NCBI GenBank assembly: GCA_012295275.1
Contig: CM022671.1
Span: 19,584,456 to 19,648,455, forward strand
Source of the DNA: Chrysomallon squamiferum
Lineage: Eukaryota; Mollusca; Gastropoda; Neomphalida; Peltospiridae
Length of the DNA stretch: 64,000 nucleotides
Direction of reading: 5' to 3'
Shown here one piece after another: positions 14,716 through 26,802 of this stretch (position 1 is its first letter; every line of letters starts with the position of its first letter). The position numbers were made by a program, and so were the translations under genes. Under the pieces are notes generated by a model, which saw nothing but the letters and a program-made list of their open reading frames with translations, did not search any database and was not told where the DNA came from.

Positions 14716-15544
14716 ATTCATTTGGTACGAAGTAAAAAACAGTCGAATTGCCTGCAATCTGACAGTAAAAAAGCAGTCATTAACTGCACCTAACAGACAT
14801 CAAAGCAACAAATCCGAAGGGCAAATATATATTTAAAATATATATGGTAAGATCACAGTCCAAGAAACATATTATTATACGCTTGATTTCCTCATACTGA
14901 GATCTTTAATAAACAACCAAATTAATTCAGGACGTATTTTCTTTTGCATAGTTATTCGTTTGTTTTACGCGTACCTGTGGTTCGCCTGCTTAATAATCCC
15001 GTTAGTTATATTTTTGTTTACCATATCTAAATAATCAGATAAAATGAAATTTACGTAGGAAATTGTAAGCCGCTTGAACATTTGATATTTTTTAAGGACT
15101 GTAGAGTTTTTTTTGTAAATCCATTATTTAATCCTGCCTCGACAGCCCGAAGGAACATTAGAAACAAAAACAACTAATAAAACGAAAATGATAAAAGCTC
15201 TCAGGTTTTAATGGAATTTAAAGAATGTTTAAGAGTGTTAATACAATGCATGAAATGCAATAAATTTCATTCTTTCATTGATTTTGTTCTGGTAACGATA
15301 AGAACAATTACAAACAATTTTATACGTTCCTATTGTTTGTCTTATATTAACACGTAAATCACAGTGCCAAAATGACACTCTGTCAACATGCTGCTTTACT
15401 ATAGTCATATCTCCTTTAGCGGCCTCTTGTCTATTGCGGTCGTCTTCAGCTTCTAACTCTGAATAACAATTACCTGTATATTATTTGCCTAATTGGTCAT
15501 TGTAGTCAGGTGCTATTATACCGAGATTCTAAAGTACCACTATA

Positions 15545-15865
15545 ATCGTGCACGCTGAACATTACTGTGCTCGGGTACTAACGCATCTAAAATAATGGAC
15601 GGGACATTATGAAGTATATAATTTGAAAGGAATAAACAGTTACTCCACTCGGAAATTAACGCACCCAAGTATGCTGCAGATTACTGGCATCGGGAACAAA
15701 TACATTCAAGCATTTTGTACGTTACTGTACTCGGATACTGACGCATCCAAGCAACATGAACGTTACTGTAGTCGGATACTAACACATCAAAGCGTGTTGT
15801 ACTTTTCTGTTCTCGATACTAACTCACGCAGCCACGTTACACTCAGATACTAACGCACTTAAACA
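15545..15865. repeat. Degenerate 41-bp tandem repeat, about 7 copies
   Basis: A core resembling tactc(g)gatactaacgc recurs with anchors at 15571, 15649, 15690, 15731, 15772, 15812 and 15843, that is about every 41 bp with one doubled gap and a shorter last unit. Copies are strongly diverged, indicating an old array. Confidence 0.8.
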
Positions 15866-17240
15866 TAGAGGCGCACTCAGAAGCCTTCTTTTTTCACACT
15901 CTAAATGAAATACTGTTTACAAAGGAAATCACAGTAGTAATGTGATGAATTATGTGGCAGCATTTCTGTAATTAACAAACTTATTCCTGTATGGTTATTG
16001 ATTAAACATAGTCAATTCTGCTTTGAATATTAGCAACGAGTCGGTGTTAATAGCCCTGTGTGAACATTAACCATCAGGTTAGCGCTAGAGAGCCTTTTCC
16101 CTCGAGTTAATAATTTCCTCAATAAAATTCGATTTGAACTCTGAAGAAACAATAGTATTTCCAACATCTGAAAGTTGTAAGAACGATTTGGCGTTGGCAG
16201 ATCGATATGATACAGATTTCATATATTTTAACACTTTTTAAAAAGTTCCTAGCCACGCCAAACATATGAAATCCAATAATCAATATTCAAGAGATCAAAA
16301 AGACCGTATAATTATATCTGTTATGTGGTTAGAACTTATCAAGATGCGATCCTGCTGCTTTATTATCATCAATCTCTTGCCGAAACAAGATATGAATATT
16401 GTAAGATTCATTTGCTGAGATACAAAATGGATAGAAGAAGATGAAAGATATAATTTAGTTTCTCATAAAATACTAAAGAACGCGGTAGCGAGGAGTGATA
16501 TGGTTTGGAATGGGGATGTTTTAGAAAAAAATATATATTCTTAGAACCATTTTCGATCATTATATAAAAATAAAAAATAAAAATTATATAAATTTCCTCC
16601 AAGAAAACGTTAGAGCATTTCGATCCGCACATAATCTCGTGCTAATAATCTTGTTACAGTATCGACAAACGGAGAAAATTTTGAAAACAGACTTTGTGAT
16701 ATATTTCTTAATTTTCGATTATTAATGTTTATGAAAAACTGATTGATTTACTGTGCCTCTAAGAAATACGTTAATGACTACTACAATCAAAGAATATATT
16801 GTGAAATGTAAAAAAAAAAAAAAAAAAAAAAGAAACTCCAGTTAGATTCATGTTAAGAAGATATATACTCTGTTAAGCATTAATAATATCTATAATTTCT
16901 CAATCGAATTGTTGTGTTTTTATATATATATAACACTGAATTTACTATTATCACTAAGCTGCCGCACAGAAAAACATTATTCTTTGTTACCATGATTATA
17001 GACATTAATTTCTTTTTATTTTATTTCTTTTTATTATTGTTTATTAATTCTAGTATATAGTTATTAATCAGTGAGTTTTTATGATATAAGCCATCTACAG
17101 CAAATTAATCATGAAAAATATTTCTGATTTCATGAATGATTCGTCAGTATTATAAAGGCATCGACGGATAAAAAGGATACATTTCTTCTTAAAGTACAAA
17201 GCGTATTAATAAAAGGAAATTGGCGAAGCGGTTGAATGAG

Positions 17241-17349
17241 CAATGTTTATAACTTCATAATAAAATAAGTTATTTTCTTTAATGTTCCATTGACAATGTT
17301 TATAACTTCATAATAAAATAAGTTATTTTCTTTAATGTTCCATTGACAA
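17241..17349. repeat. Two direct copies of a 53-bp unit
   Basis: The segment from caatgtttataactt to ttccattga is present twice, beginning at 17241 and 17294, with essentially no differences, so the duplication is recent. Confidence 0.93.
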
Positions 17350-17545
17350 CATTGACAAACTGTGGCAAAATAAGAGCACAAAATAAATAGAACGAAATAT
17401 AAACTGACAGACTGACTCACTGACACACACTGGCAGAGAGACAGACAGAGATTGTGTTTAGAAGGTAGGCAAAAACACAGAGAGGCGAAATCATGGAGAT
17501 ATATTTTACACAGACAGATATCAGACTGCCAGGCAAGCACATAGA

Positions 17546-17850
17546 TAGGTGACTTCAGACACGTGAGATAGGCGACTTCACTGACACGTGAGATAGGCGA
17601 CTTCAGTGACACGTGAGATAGGCGACTTCAGAGACACGTGAGATAGGCGACTTCACTGACACGTGAGATAGGCGACTTCAGTGACACGTGAGATAGACGA
17701 CTTCAGTGACACGTGAGATAGGCGACTTCAGTGACACGTGAGATAGGCGACGTCAGTGACACGTGAGATAGGCGACTTCAGTGACACGTGAGATAGGCGA
17801 CTTCAGTGACACGTGAGATAGGCGATTTCAGAGACACGTGAGTTAGGAAA
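17546..17850. repeat. 25-bp minisatellite with CACGTG E-box, 12 copies
   Basis: CACGTG recurs at 17560, 17585, 17610, 17635, 17660, 17685, 17710, 17735, 17760, 17785, 17810 and 17835: twelve sites at exactly 25-bp intervals. The unit is close to cacgtgagataggcgacttc plus cagtga-type variants. Copies differ at a few bases (cagtga/cactga/cagaga; one cgacgtcagt) but never in CACGTG. It lies in intron 1. Confidence 0.96.
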
Positions 17851-19696
17851 ACATAAGGATATAGGTAAATTATTTTTAATAACTAGGAAAGAAGAACAAT
17901 TTTATCGTCACATTTGCAGCGATATATTTTAAATGCTGAAAGCTTTTTTAAAAAAATAAAAGAGAGAAAGTGAACGCCTAAAGAAAGACTGGAAATGCGG
18001 ATCAAAGAGAATATCAGTTCTCTTACCAAACCCAACATTCTGTAACAGAATCATATTAAAAACTGTCCACACTGGCTCTTTTTATATGAAAGCACTCTGC
18101 CTTTCTTTCATGTAGATAACACTTCGTTCTGCTTGCAAGGGCGAAGCTAATTTGATTGCCAAGGGCGGGCATAATGGTTGTTACAAAATGCATATTTGCA
18201 AAATCACATGTGCATTACAGTCAATAATAATTGAAGGACATCGCGTTTTCTGCTCTTATGTTATTTACGGGATTACCAACGTTAAAGTATCTTTAGGCTT
18301 TTCAGTGTTATCCTTTCTCCAGTCTCATCAGCCTGCATGTGTGGTTCTTAGATAAATCAATTAAACGTCATAATCTTGCTATATTTTTCACGGCGAGTCA
18401 TATCTACATCGGACTGGCGAGGATAATTTAGCTAAGCCGGTCTCACGGCCCATTGATCTGACAAGAGTGTGGATGAAAATAACATTAATTAATAAAATAA
18501 TTCATCACTGTATTGTCACTTTGTTTTGCAAGGAGGTAAACACTGTTTCAGCACAATTGCTGCTCAAATTACAAGTAAACAAAAACAGTTAAGTGGATTT
18601 AGTGTTGTTGGTTTTTTTTATCCCATCGCCAGTGTGAATACTATTTTAGTTTCTGTGTGTGCATGTTCATTTGTTTTGGAAGGAAGACATCCCAGAATTA
18701 TCTTTTTATAGCTATTATTGCTAGTAAAAACGTTTGAGATAAACTATCGATTTCTTCTTAAATAGTTCTTAAAATAACTATTATAGATATTTTTAAAACT
18801 ATAATTATCCACATAATTAAAATAATCTGAAACGTTCGTTATCGATACCTGAAATATTCGTTATTCATTTTTGAATGACGATTATCGATTTATTCACTTT
18901 CTTAACTGAGTATCTTCATAAATGAACACATTTTATATTATATTATGTAATTCAGTTTTAAATGTCGTTTTCGAGACGACATTCAAGTTGTTTGCCTTTA
19001 AAATAATCGCGACTAAGATCTCTCAGACTGACTTTGGATGAAAAATAAAGACACTACATCAGTATTTTCGATCACATTTACTGATAAAAGTCTAAGTGAA
19101 TTTCTTGCCAAATCGACATGCTTTAACTTAAGACAAAAATAAGCACGACATATTTACCTGATTTCGTTTCCTGGCAGTTCAAACCAGGAAAATTCGATTA
19201 GTTCAAATGATTGTCTTTGCAGATGTGAAAAGAACTAAGGTCGATTCGCTATAAAAGTAAGGCAAATTAAATGATAATCATTGATTATCAGTCTACCGGT
19301 GACGTGCGATTATCGATATGCCAGTCAGCATTAATTATTTCTAATACTGAATGTCAAATGTCAGTCTCAAGAGTTCGTGAAACTGATTTCTTAAAAACAA
19401 TAAAAAGGACAAAAAATAAGATGTGGAAACGAACCAGAAATAAACCGTTATTATTCCAACGTAATCGATACGATTTTTATCGAAACAATACAATACAGAG
19501 ACGAATCGATTTTAAATCTCGTTGAATCATTGTATATTTCTTTCCTTTTATGTGAATATTAAATCGCACATAAATATTAATGTTGAAATAATACAGGGCA
19601 AAAAAAACAAAAAAAACCCAAGCACTTGTCTGACAAAATTACTTTTAAAAGGCCCCGTGACTATTTGAAGTGCACAACCAGTCATTTCAACTTGCT

Positions 19697-19704
19697 GTTT
19701 AACG
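19697..19704. repeat. Left 8-bp target-site duplication
   Basis: gtttaacg, identical to 20158-20165 on the other side of the element. Confidence 0.9.
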
Positions 19705-20157
19705 CAGGGTGTTAAACTCAAGTCTTACATAGGGCCGCACAAAAACATTTGACTATGTTTGGGGCCGCACCAAGAGAACTAAGAAACAAAAAACGTATTA
19801 TAATCAATTTATATTTATTGCATCTTCACTATGCTTAATCTGTAATATAGACGTGCATACAAATGTTTTAGCAATTTAGCAGCATTCATGAATATAAAGT
19901 AATGGAGTAGTTTGACAAAAAAAAAAATTTAAACGGCAACATATACTTGCAGTTTGCAACAGCAATAAATACATTGTACAAAAAAACAAAACAGGTAATG
20001 AGCTGCGTGAGATTCGCCTGAAGTTAAAAGAAAGTCGTTGACCAAAGTCTTAAGAACTTTATTTGAGGAAGATATAACGGGCTCGCGCTGAAGACATTTT
20101 TTTACAGCCCGTGGGCCGCAAGTTTACTTGTAAAGGGCCGCATGTTTGACCTGCCTG
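19705..20157. mobile_element. hAT-like non-autonomous DNA transposon (MITE), 453 bp
   Basis: The left end is CAGGGTGTTAAACTC and the right end, reverse-complemented, CAGGCAGGTCAAACATGC, giving imperfect terminal inverted repeats starting with the hAT-typical CAG. Subterminal GGGCCGCA motifs occur near both ends, as in many animal hAT elements with ends of the cagggtgt(c/t)aaactc type. It is flanked by a perfect 8-bp duplication, gtttaacg. The interior is short and AT-rich with no transposase, so it would need an enzyme encoded elsewhere. Confidence 0.88.
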
Positions 20158-20165
20158 GTTTAACG
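20158..20165. repeat. Right 8-bp target-site duplication
   Basis: gtttaacg, identical to 19697-19704. Confidence 0.9.
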
Positions 20166-21387
20166 AAAGTCAGACAGAAGTAATACAAAAAAACAACAAA
20201 AATTAAACTGTACACAAAGGTTTATTTATAAACCTATTTCATTTTAGTAAATTGCTGGTCATATACTGCAGAAATATTTATGTATGTGTGTATGTATGTA
20301 TATGCATATTTATATAGGTGTTTATGTATTTGTATGTGTATAGCATGTGTATGTGAGCGTGTATGTATATGTACGTACCTACTGTTTCTTGTCTTAAATG
20401 TGGTGATAAAAATAAGTACTTTATATGCAGTGATTTGTCTGGCTATTTTAGAGGCAAAGACCTTCAAAGTAAGTTTTATCATATTTCCCATTTCCCATTT
20501 CCCATTATAGGCTAAACTCTTTGATTCTAGTTACTTGATAGTTTTTCTTCTTCTGAAAACAACTTTACGTCTGTAGAATTATTTTCTTTCAAATATCAGA
20601 TTTCTGGTTTTCAATTTTCTTATTAAGAGGTCTGACATTCTTTTAGCCATGCCGTTAGAATAAATTCGCCAAATTGCCAAATCTGCAGAAATAAAAATTC
20701 TCAACCATAACGCTGTGAACGATATTTGCTTTACAAATTAAATATATTACAGTTGTGGTTTGTCAACTAAATTGCTTTAATTTGCGTCATTCGAGGGCTT
20801 GTCGTTCTCTATTCCGAGTATGTCATCACCATATATCAATGATCGATCGAAATAGTAGGGATCTCTGAGGAAACCGTTGTTTACGGTCCTACGTGTTTTT
20901 GACTGATAGCTGGCCACCTTTGTTGAAGTAGCTGACTGCCCTTGTCACTTCGATTTTCATTATGCAATTTTCAGTGCCAGCAACTAGAAACTAAGCTATG
21001 GTTTATCTCCGGACCAGTCGGCGATACGCTGACTACTGAAGCCGACCTACTGTTTTCTAGGGCAGCTCAAAACAAGGGCACTTTGACCTGGTTGCCCGTT
21101 TGAGCAGTCAGGAAGTCGAGATGTTAAACTGTCAATGAAATGGGATGGCAGTCAACTGTGCAGTTTTGTTATAGAAGTACACTGCCAGTGACTGAAACAA
21201 CATAGATCAATAGGCGACATATTAAAACTTATGTTTTGGTCTGGCGTCGGCATGGATTAATGAGAACTAGCTGGAAAAAGAGACACATTCAAGGAGAAAA
21301 AACAAAATTTTAATATCTAGCAAAACCATAAATAATATACTGCCCCCATCACAGTACGTCTTATCTATTAGTAATTAAGTAGGTGAT

Positions 21388-21388
<1 letters not shown>

Positions 21389-21419
<31 letters not shown>

Positions 21420-21461
21420 TGTATGTATGTATGTATGTATGTATGTATGTATGTATGTATA

Positions 21462-21515
<54 letters not shown>
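21389..21515. repeat. (GTAT)n/(TA)n microsatellite
   Basis: About 15 GTAT units followed by about 25 TA units. Confidence 0.95.
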
Positions 21516-21517
<2 letters not shown>

Positions 21518-23014
21518 TGTGTGTATACTTGAACATAATTGTACAGGTCTATAATGTAGTTAGGTATTTTGTTTAAATGAATGATTTTCTCTTTTTTTTA
21601 AATTAATGTTTTCCCTTTTGAAATAATATTTTAATATCTCTAAATTTTGTAACAATAATTCTATAGGGGCGCAGCAACATCAACAGTAACAACAACAACA
21701 ACAGCAGCAGCAACCACAACAATTTTAAGTATTAAATGAGTGTGCAGGCTGAACAAAGTTTGGCCTCTTTTATTTTTTTTTATGAAATAAATCAATGTGT
21801 TTACCTACTCCAGTTACAAGAAAACAGTTTTGTACGTAAAGACTCAACACAACAAAAGAACACGTTCTAACAATATACGTCGACCCTTTGTAAATAACAC
21901 CCACGATTCTGAGGTCGGTGTACTTCATAAATTATAAAATCATTAACTTATTGAGTAAATGACTTAGTGTTAGAAACGTTCCCATCATAACCCTATTTGG
22001 CATCTTGTTATCAGCTTTTATGAATAACTGTTGCAATATATTTTCAGTATGTTCATAACGTTTCTGTGCTGTTACCTTTTTCAAAAAGCTTTGATTAAAC
22101 AATGGTTGCAAAAGCTTTCTAAAGTGTGTGACAGTCATCGCAGCTTTTTATATATCAGTTATAGAAATTTGTCCACGAGGTAAAACGCCATTTGCATTAA
22201 CAATCATCAGATCTTTGTTATTATTATTATAAATATATTAAAAAGTCATTTCATTACCAGTCGTCAAATCATTTCACACATTATATATAAAACGTCATTT
22301 TCATTAACAGCTATCGAATCTTTTTTTTTTTTTTTTTTTTTTTTCACTAAAAGATCAGTTAAATTAACAGTCGAATAATTTGTTCTGTTAAACGTCATTT
22401 TCATTAGCAATCGTAAATCAGTTTTCACTTTTTGTAGCTGTCAGTCAGTCGTGTGTTTGTCAATTTGCTAACTGTTGCGTTATTTCTCTTAGCTCCGTCG
22501 TGTCCGTATGTCGGTTAAATAACAGGTTGCATGACCGACTTCAGTACTCTAATTTGTTCACGCTAACCATCATTTGAAACAGTTCGCCCAATCACTGGAA
22601 CCTGATTGATGTGCAGATAGCCTGCCATGTCCTTCTACAGCAGTTATTAGTCAACATTTAAATATCACGTACAGAACAAAACAGTGCCAGTCCACTGGGA
22701 AATCACGGCGTTACATTTGACAGTGTTACTTACTGGTTTGATGTAATCAATTTGTAACGCGATATATGACTTAACATGTCGAAAGTTGTAACTGTGTAGA
22801 GTGACTTTTTCTTACCTGTAGTTTTAGATGCTTGGGGATTAAATTTTGTTTATATATTATATAAAATATTTCTAATGTTACACACGAAACTTTGTTTGCT
22901 AATTTATTTATTAGCTTTCGTTTGATTATTGATTGGTTAGATGGTTGGTTGCGTGACTGAGAGTTTGGTTTTTCAGTAATTCTCGCCTTTTATCAGAGAA
23001 TGTACTATAGCTAT

Positions 23015-23096
23015 GTAATTTAATTAATGTGCTATAACTGTGTTTTTAATTAATGTGCTATAACTATGTAGTTTAATTAATGTGCTATAACTAGTT
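23015..23096. repeat. 26-27-bp tandem repeat, 3 copies
   Basis: taattaatgtgctataac occurs at 23021, 23047 and 23074, with partial unit sequence on the left. Confidence 0.88.
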
Positions 23097-23700
23097 TAAG
23101 TGGTACATTTTATACATGTACTAATTTCAAAATGATGTCATTCATGTGATTTCATAACGGTAATAGGAGATTGCAAGCACAGTATTTAATAACTGTTTTA
23201 CTAGACACTGTCTTAACTGTTATCATGTGTTACATAGTAATTTAGTACCCACATCTTCGCGCTGAAAGGAAAGTGCTTACGACGGCCCTTGAGAACCAGT
23301 CACAGACAACCTGGTAGAGTACTTATTGTATTTAATATAATCTTCTGGTATCACACGTGTACCAAGCGTCTGGTCGTATAATTAATTCTACGAATACATG
23401 CCCAGGAAAGCATCCTTGGACTTTTATCTGATGAAGACGAACAAAACACGAATGGCTTTATTGTACTTAGAGTAAGCAACAGCATGTATTACAATCGAAG
23501 AGTCTAACGAATACGACTGGTGTTTTCCTGATATGAGATTATATTACATGTACATTAATATACATCGACAACGATGAAAGTGTATGGTTAGTGTGTAGAA
23601 TTTCTTCATCACATGAAAACATACATTTTTTCTGTCCGAGTTAAAAATGCCATCAGTATTTTTAATGGTTTATTTTAGATATATTTTTGTATTAAATCGT

Positions 23701-23840
<140 letters not shown>

Positions 23841-24317
23841 TGTGGTTTCTGTTTATCAATTATGTATGTATGTTTGTATGAATATGAGTCTATATCCCTT
23901 TATTCTTCCAATATTCCTTTTTCAATACGCCTTTTTACGCTACTGTAGCTAAGCAGAGACACACCCCTACCATGATTATCACCACCCGTGTTTTCTTTTG
24001 TAGCACATATCAAGTAATCATCAAAAATGATAGTATTATTTCTATAGTGTAATTTTCATAAGCAAACCTTCTTCTCCTTCTTACATTTTAATTTCACAGA
24101 TGTTACTTTCAGCTGGCTACATGTCTTTCTGCATTACACAGCATGTCACACCCTCTCAAAACATCTGTCGCAGTCATACACTTATAGATATTCGTTTTAT
24201 CTCGTGTTTAGTGCACACATTTGTCCCTGGTTATAGTTGTTCTCTGTCGCAGAGCACATGCTAACTAGTCACCGCCAGTTCAACTTTCTACGTAATCAAT
24301 ACAATTAGGAACGGACG

Positions 24318-24548
24318 CAGGGTGGGTCTAAAGGGCGTGTGACACCCCACGTGTTGTGGATGGGGGTCTTGAATCCTCGGTGTCGGTGGCAAGTGTTAAA
24401 ATCAGAAATAAAGCTAATGATGTCTGCAGACATTATCAACAGTAAAGGAATTAACTTTTTTTGTTTTCATCTACCATGATTAAAACGTGTTAAATCTTGA
24501 CCTAAAGACTACGCCGTCTACTCTATAAACTAGCCTTGATCCGCCCTG
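24318..24548. mobile_element. Possible degenerate MITE with CAGGG ends
   Basis: The left end reads CAGGGTGGGTCTAAAGG; the right end, reverse-complemented, reads CAGGGCGGATCAAGG, an imperfect inverted repeat. No matching 8-bp flanks were found (gaacggacg versus tttttacat), so this is a weak call. Confidence 0.3.
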
Positions 24549-26170
24549 TTTTTACATAATCAATATAATCTAGATAATAATATTAAGTACTGAGAAATGT
24601 CGAGTCATAAATTGAAATAGTAATATTTGTAATGAAATATCTTAATGCATTTGTACTTTCCATATTTAGATAAATGGTTTATGTATTGTATTTGTAAACG
24701 GTTTTTCTGTTTAATACACAGTATTTGATTGTTATTCTGTAATTAAATGAATAAGAAATTGAAATACAGCTGAAAAATGTTAAAATATTTTATAATAATG
24801 CTAAATATTAAGATATTTATAAACAAAAACCTACACACATTTACATGTATCTTCCCACATAGTTTTTATATGAGTTTAGCACTGTACGAGTAAATGAATG
24901 GTTATATTAGTTCTTTGCTGGTAGCATGTGCTTAGTTTTACTACTTTGTGATATCTAATAAATATTTTGTTATTGTTATTACTATTATATTATTATTATT
25001 ATTATTGTTGTTGTTGTTGTTGTTGTTATTATTATTATTTTTTTTTGTTTGTTTCTTTGTTTGTGTTTGAACACAAATAAACTTTATAATGCTGTTAAAG
25101 TCAGAAATGTTAAAAAGCAAGATACGAAGAAGACTAGATAGTTAATAAAACAAACTAATATTTATGCTTTGACACATGATATGAGACTCACAATAATATA
25201 ATATAAACTGTTATACTTGTATGTATGTGGGGCTGTCTGTGTCTGTATATTAGTGTGTTTGTTTGTGTATCTGTGTCTGAAAGTTAATTTGAAGACAACA
25301 TGCAAACTATTATCGCTTAGGTTATAACTGGAGGTCTAAAGCAAACTATATTTTAATGTCAACTCAACATAGCTCGAAAAATAAATAAAACAAAATAATA
25401 TAATTATGTTCATCTACAGTGTTGCGTTATATATCGCAGTAAAAATTTAATTTACAGAATCTTTTAAATCGACAATAATTGTCATGCATATTCAAATTTT
25501 TCTTTGTAACAGATACTGATATATTTTGCTGTAACATAAGTCAAAAGATAGTGACAAATAATAAGAAGAATAAAAAAAAAAAAAAAAAAATTTTAGAATG
25601 GGTTTGTTAGCCATAATTTAGAGAAACACAAAGACTCCCACATGCAGCAGAAAGCATTCTATTTATATGCAAATTTCCGCTGCCGTCATAAGCCAATGAT
25701 AAAGCAGTTTACTGATTACTGTGTAATTGTCTCAACCGACTCACGCGCGCCGGGATACAGTTTTATCAATCTAAGCTTATCGATGAAATTAATTTCGTCA
25801 CATTTATCTGATTTAGGTTTATCACGTACGTGACACAAGGAATGCCTTTATTGTAGAGAATCTATTGTGCCAGTTTATCCACTGAGTTCAATTTTCGAAT
25901 CTTTCATGGTTACGTGCGTGCTCAGTTTGTGAACAAAATAATTTCTTCGCTATCCCATGTTTTAAAACATTAGTTACTTTTTCTGCTTCAGTATAATATA
26001 TTAATCTAATATATGTTAATTAACATACTGGTAAATAGTTTGTATTAAAAGAATGATATCAGATCGAAATACTGAAGCAAATATTTTTGTTCGGTTAATA
26101 TTATGATGAATACGCACTATTTTAAATATTATGAGATCATTTCAGCTAAAATAAAAATCGTGTAATAGCA

Positions 26171-26263
26171 ATAGTAGTAGTAGCAGTAGTAGTGGTAGTA
26201 GTAGTAGTAGTGGTGATAGTAGTAGTGTTAGTAGTAGTAGTAGGGATGTAGTGCTAGCAGTAG
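26171..26263. repeat. (TAG)n trinucleotide array
   Basis: Interrupted TAG/TGG/CAG trinucleotides. The complementary strand reads as poly-leucine, an artefact. Confidence 0.85.
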
Positions 26264-26654
26264 TAGCTGTTGTCGTGATTACAGAAATAATAGTGACAGT
26301 TATTTTTTCACAATATGTCTTCATGTATTATTATTATTCATAATCAGTCATCTTTTCAGCAGTTGTGACAGCTATTTTTCGCTTCTCATCTAAATCAGGG
26401 TTTTCATTTCCTTTCTGTTACGAATAAATCTGATGTGCTGAAAAAGAAACACGTGCCAATTTCGGCTGAAGTATAACACTCGATGCAATTATGCTGCATT
26501 GGCCTAAATTACTTCCAACTGGTAACAGTGTAACTGTTTTTCAATAAAACTGATGTCTTCAGACGGCAATCAGTTCGTTGATGCACACCAAATGTAAAGA
26601 CGGCAGTTCGATATCCTGCCAGTGAAATGTGGGCGTTGTACTGTGTTCAAGATC

Positions 26655-26802
26655 TGAAATGTTTAAATATTGTATTTAACTGAAATGCCTGTTTTATATT
26701 TAACTGAAATTTTCAAATATTGTATTTTAATTAAAAAGGTTTAAATACTGTATTTAATTGAACTTTTTATATTGTATTTAACTGATAAGTTCATATATTG
26801 AC
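26655..26802. repeat. Degenerate (AAATATTGTATTTAACTGAA)-type repeat
   Basis: Variants of atattgtatttaactgaa recur about five times between 26665 and 26800 with irregular spacing. Confidence 0.65.

Noticed and set aside
25655-25685. Octamer-like atatgcaaat motif with TATA-like sequence, as a promoter of a nested gene
   Set aside because: No coding sequence or RNA gene follows; such motifs are expected by chance in AT-rich DNA.
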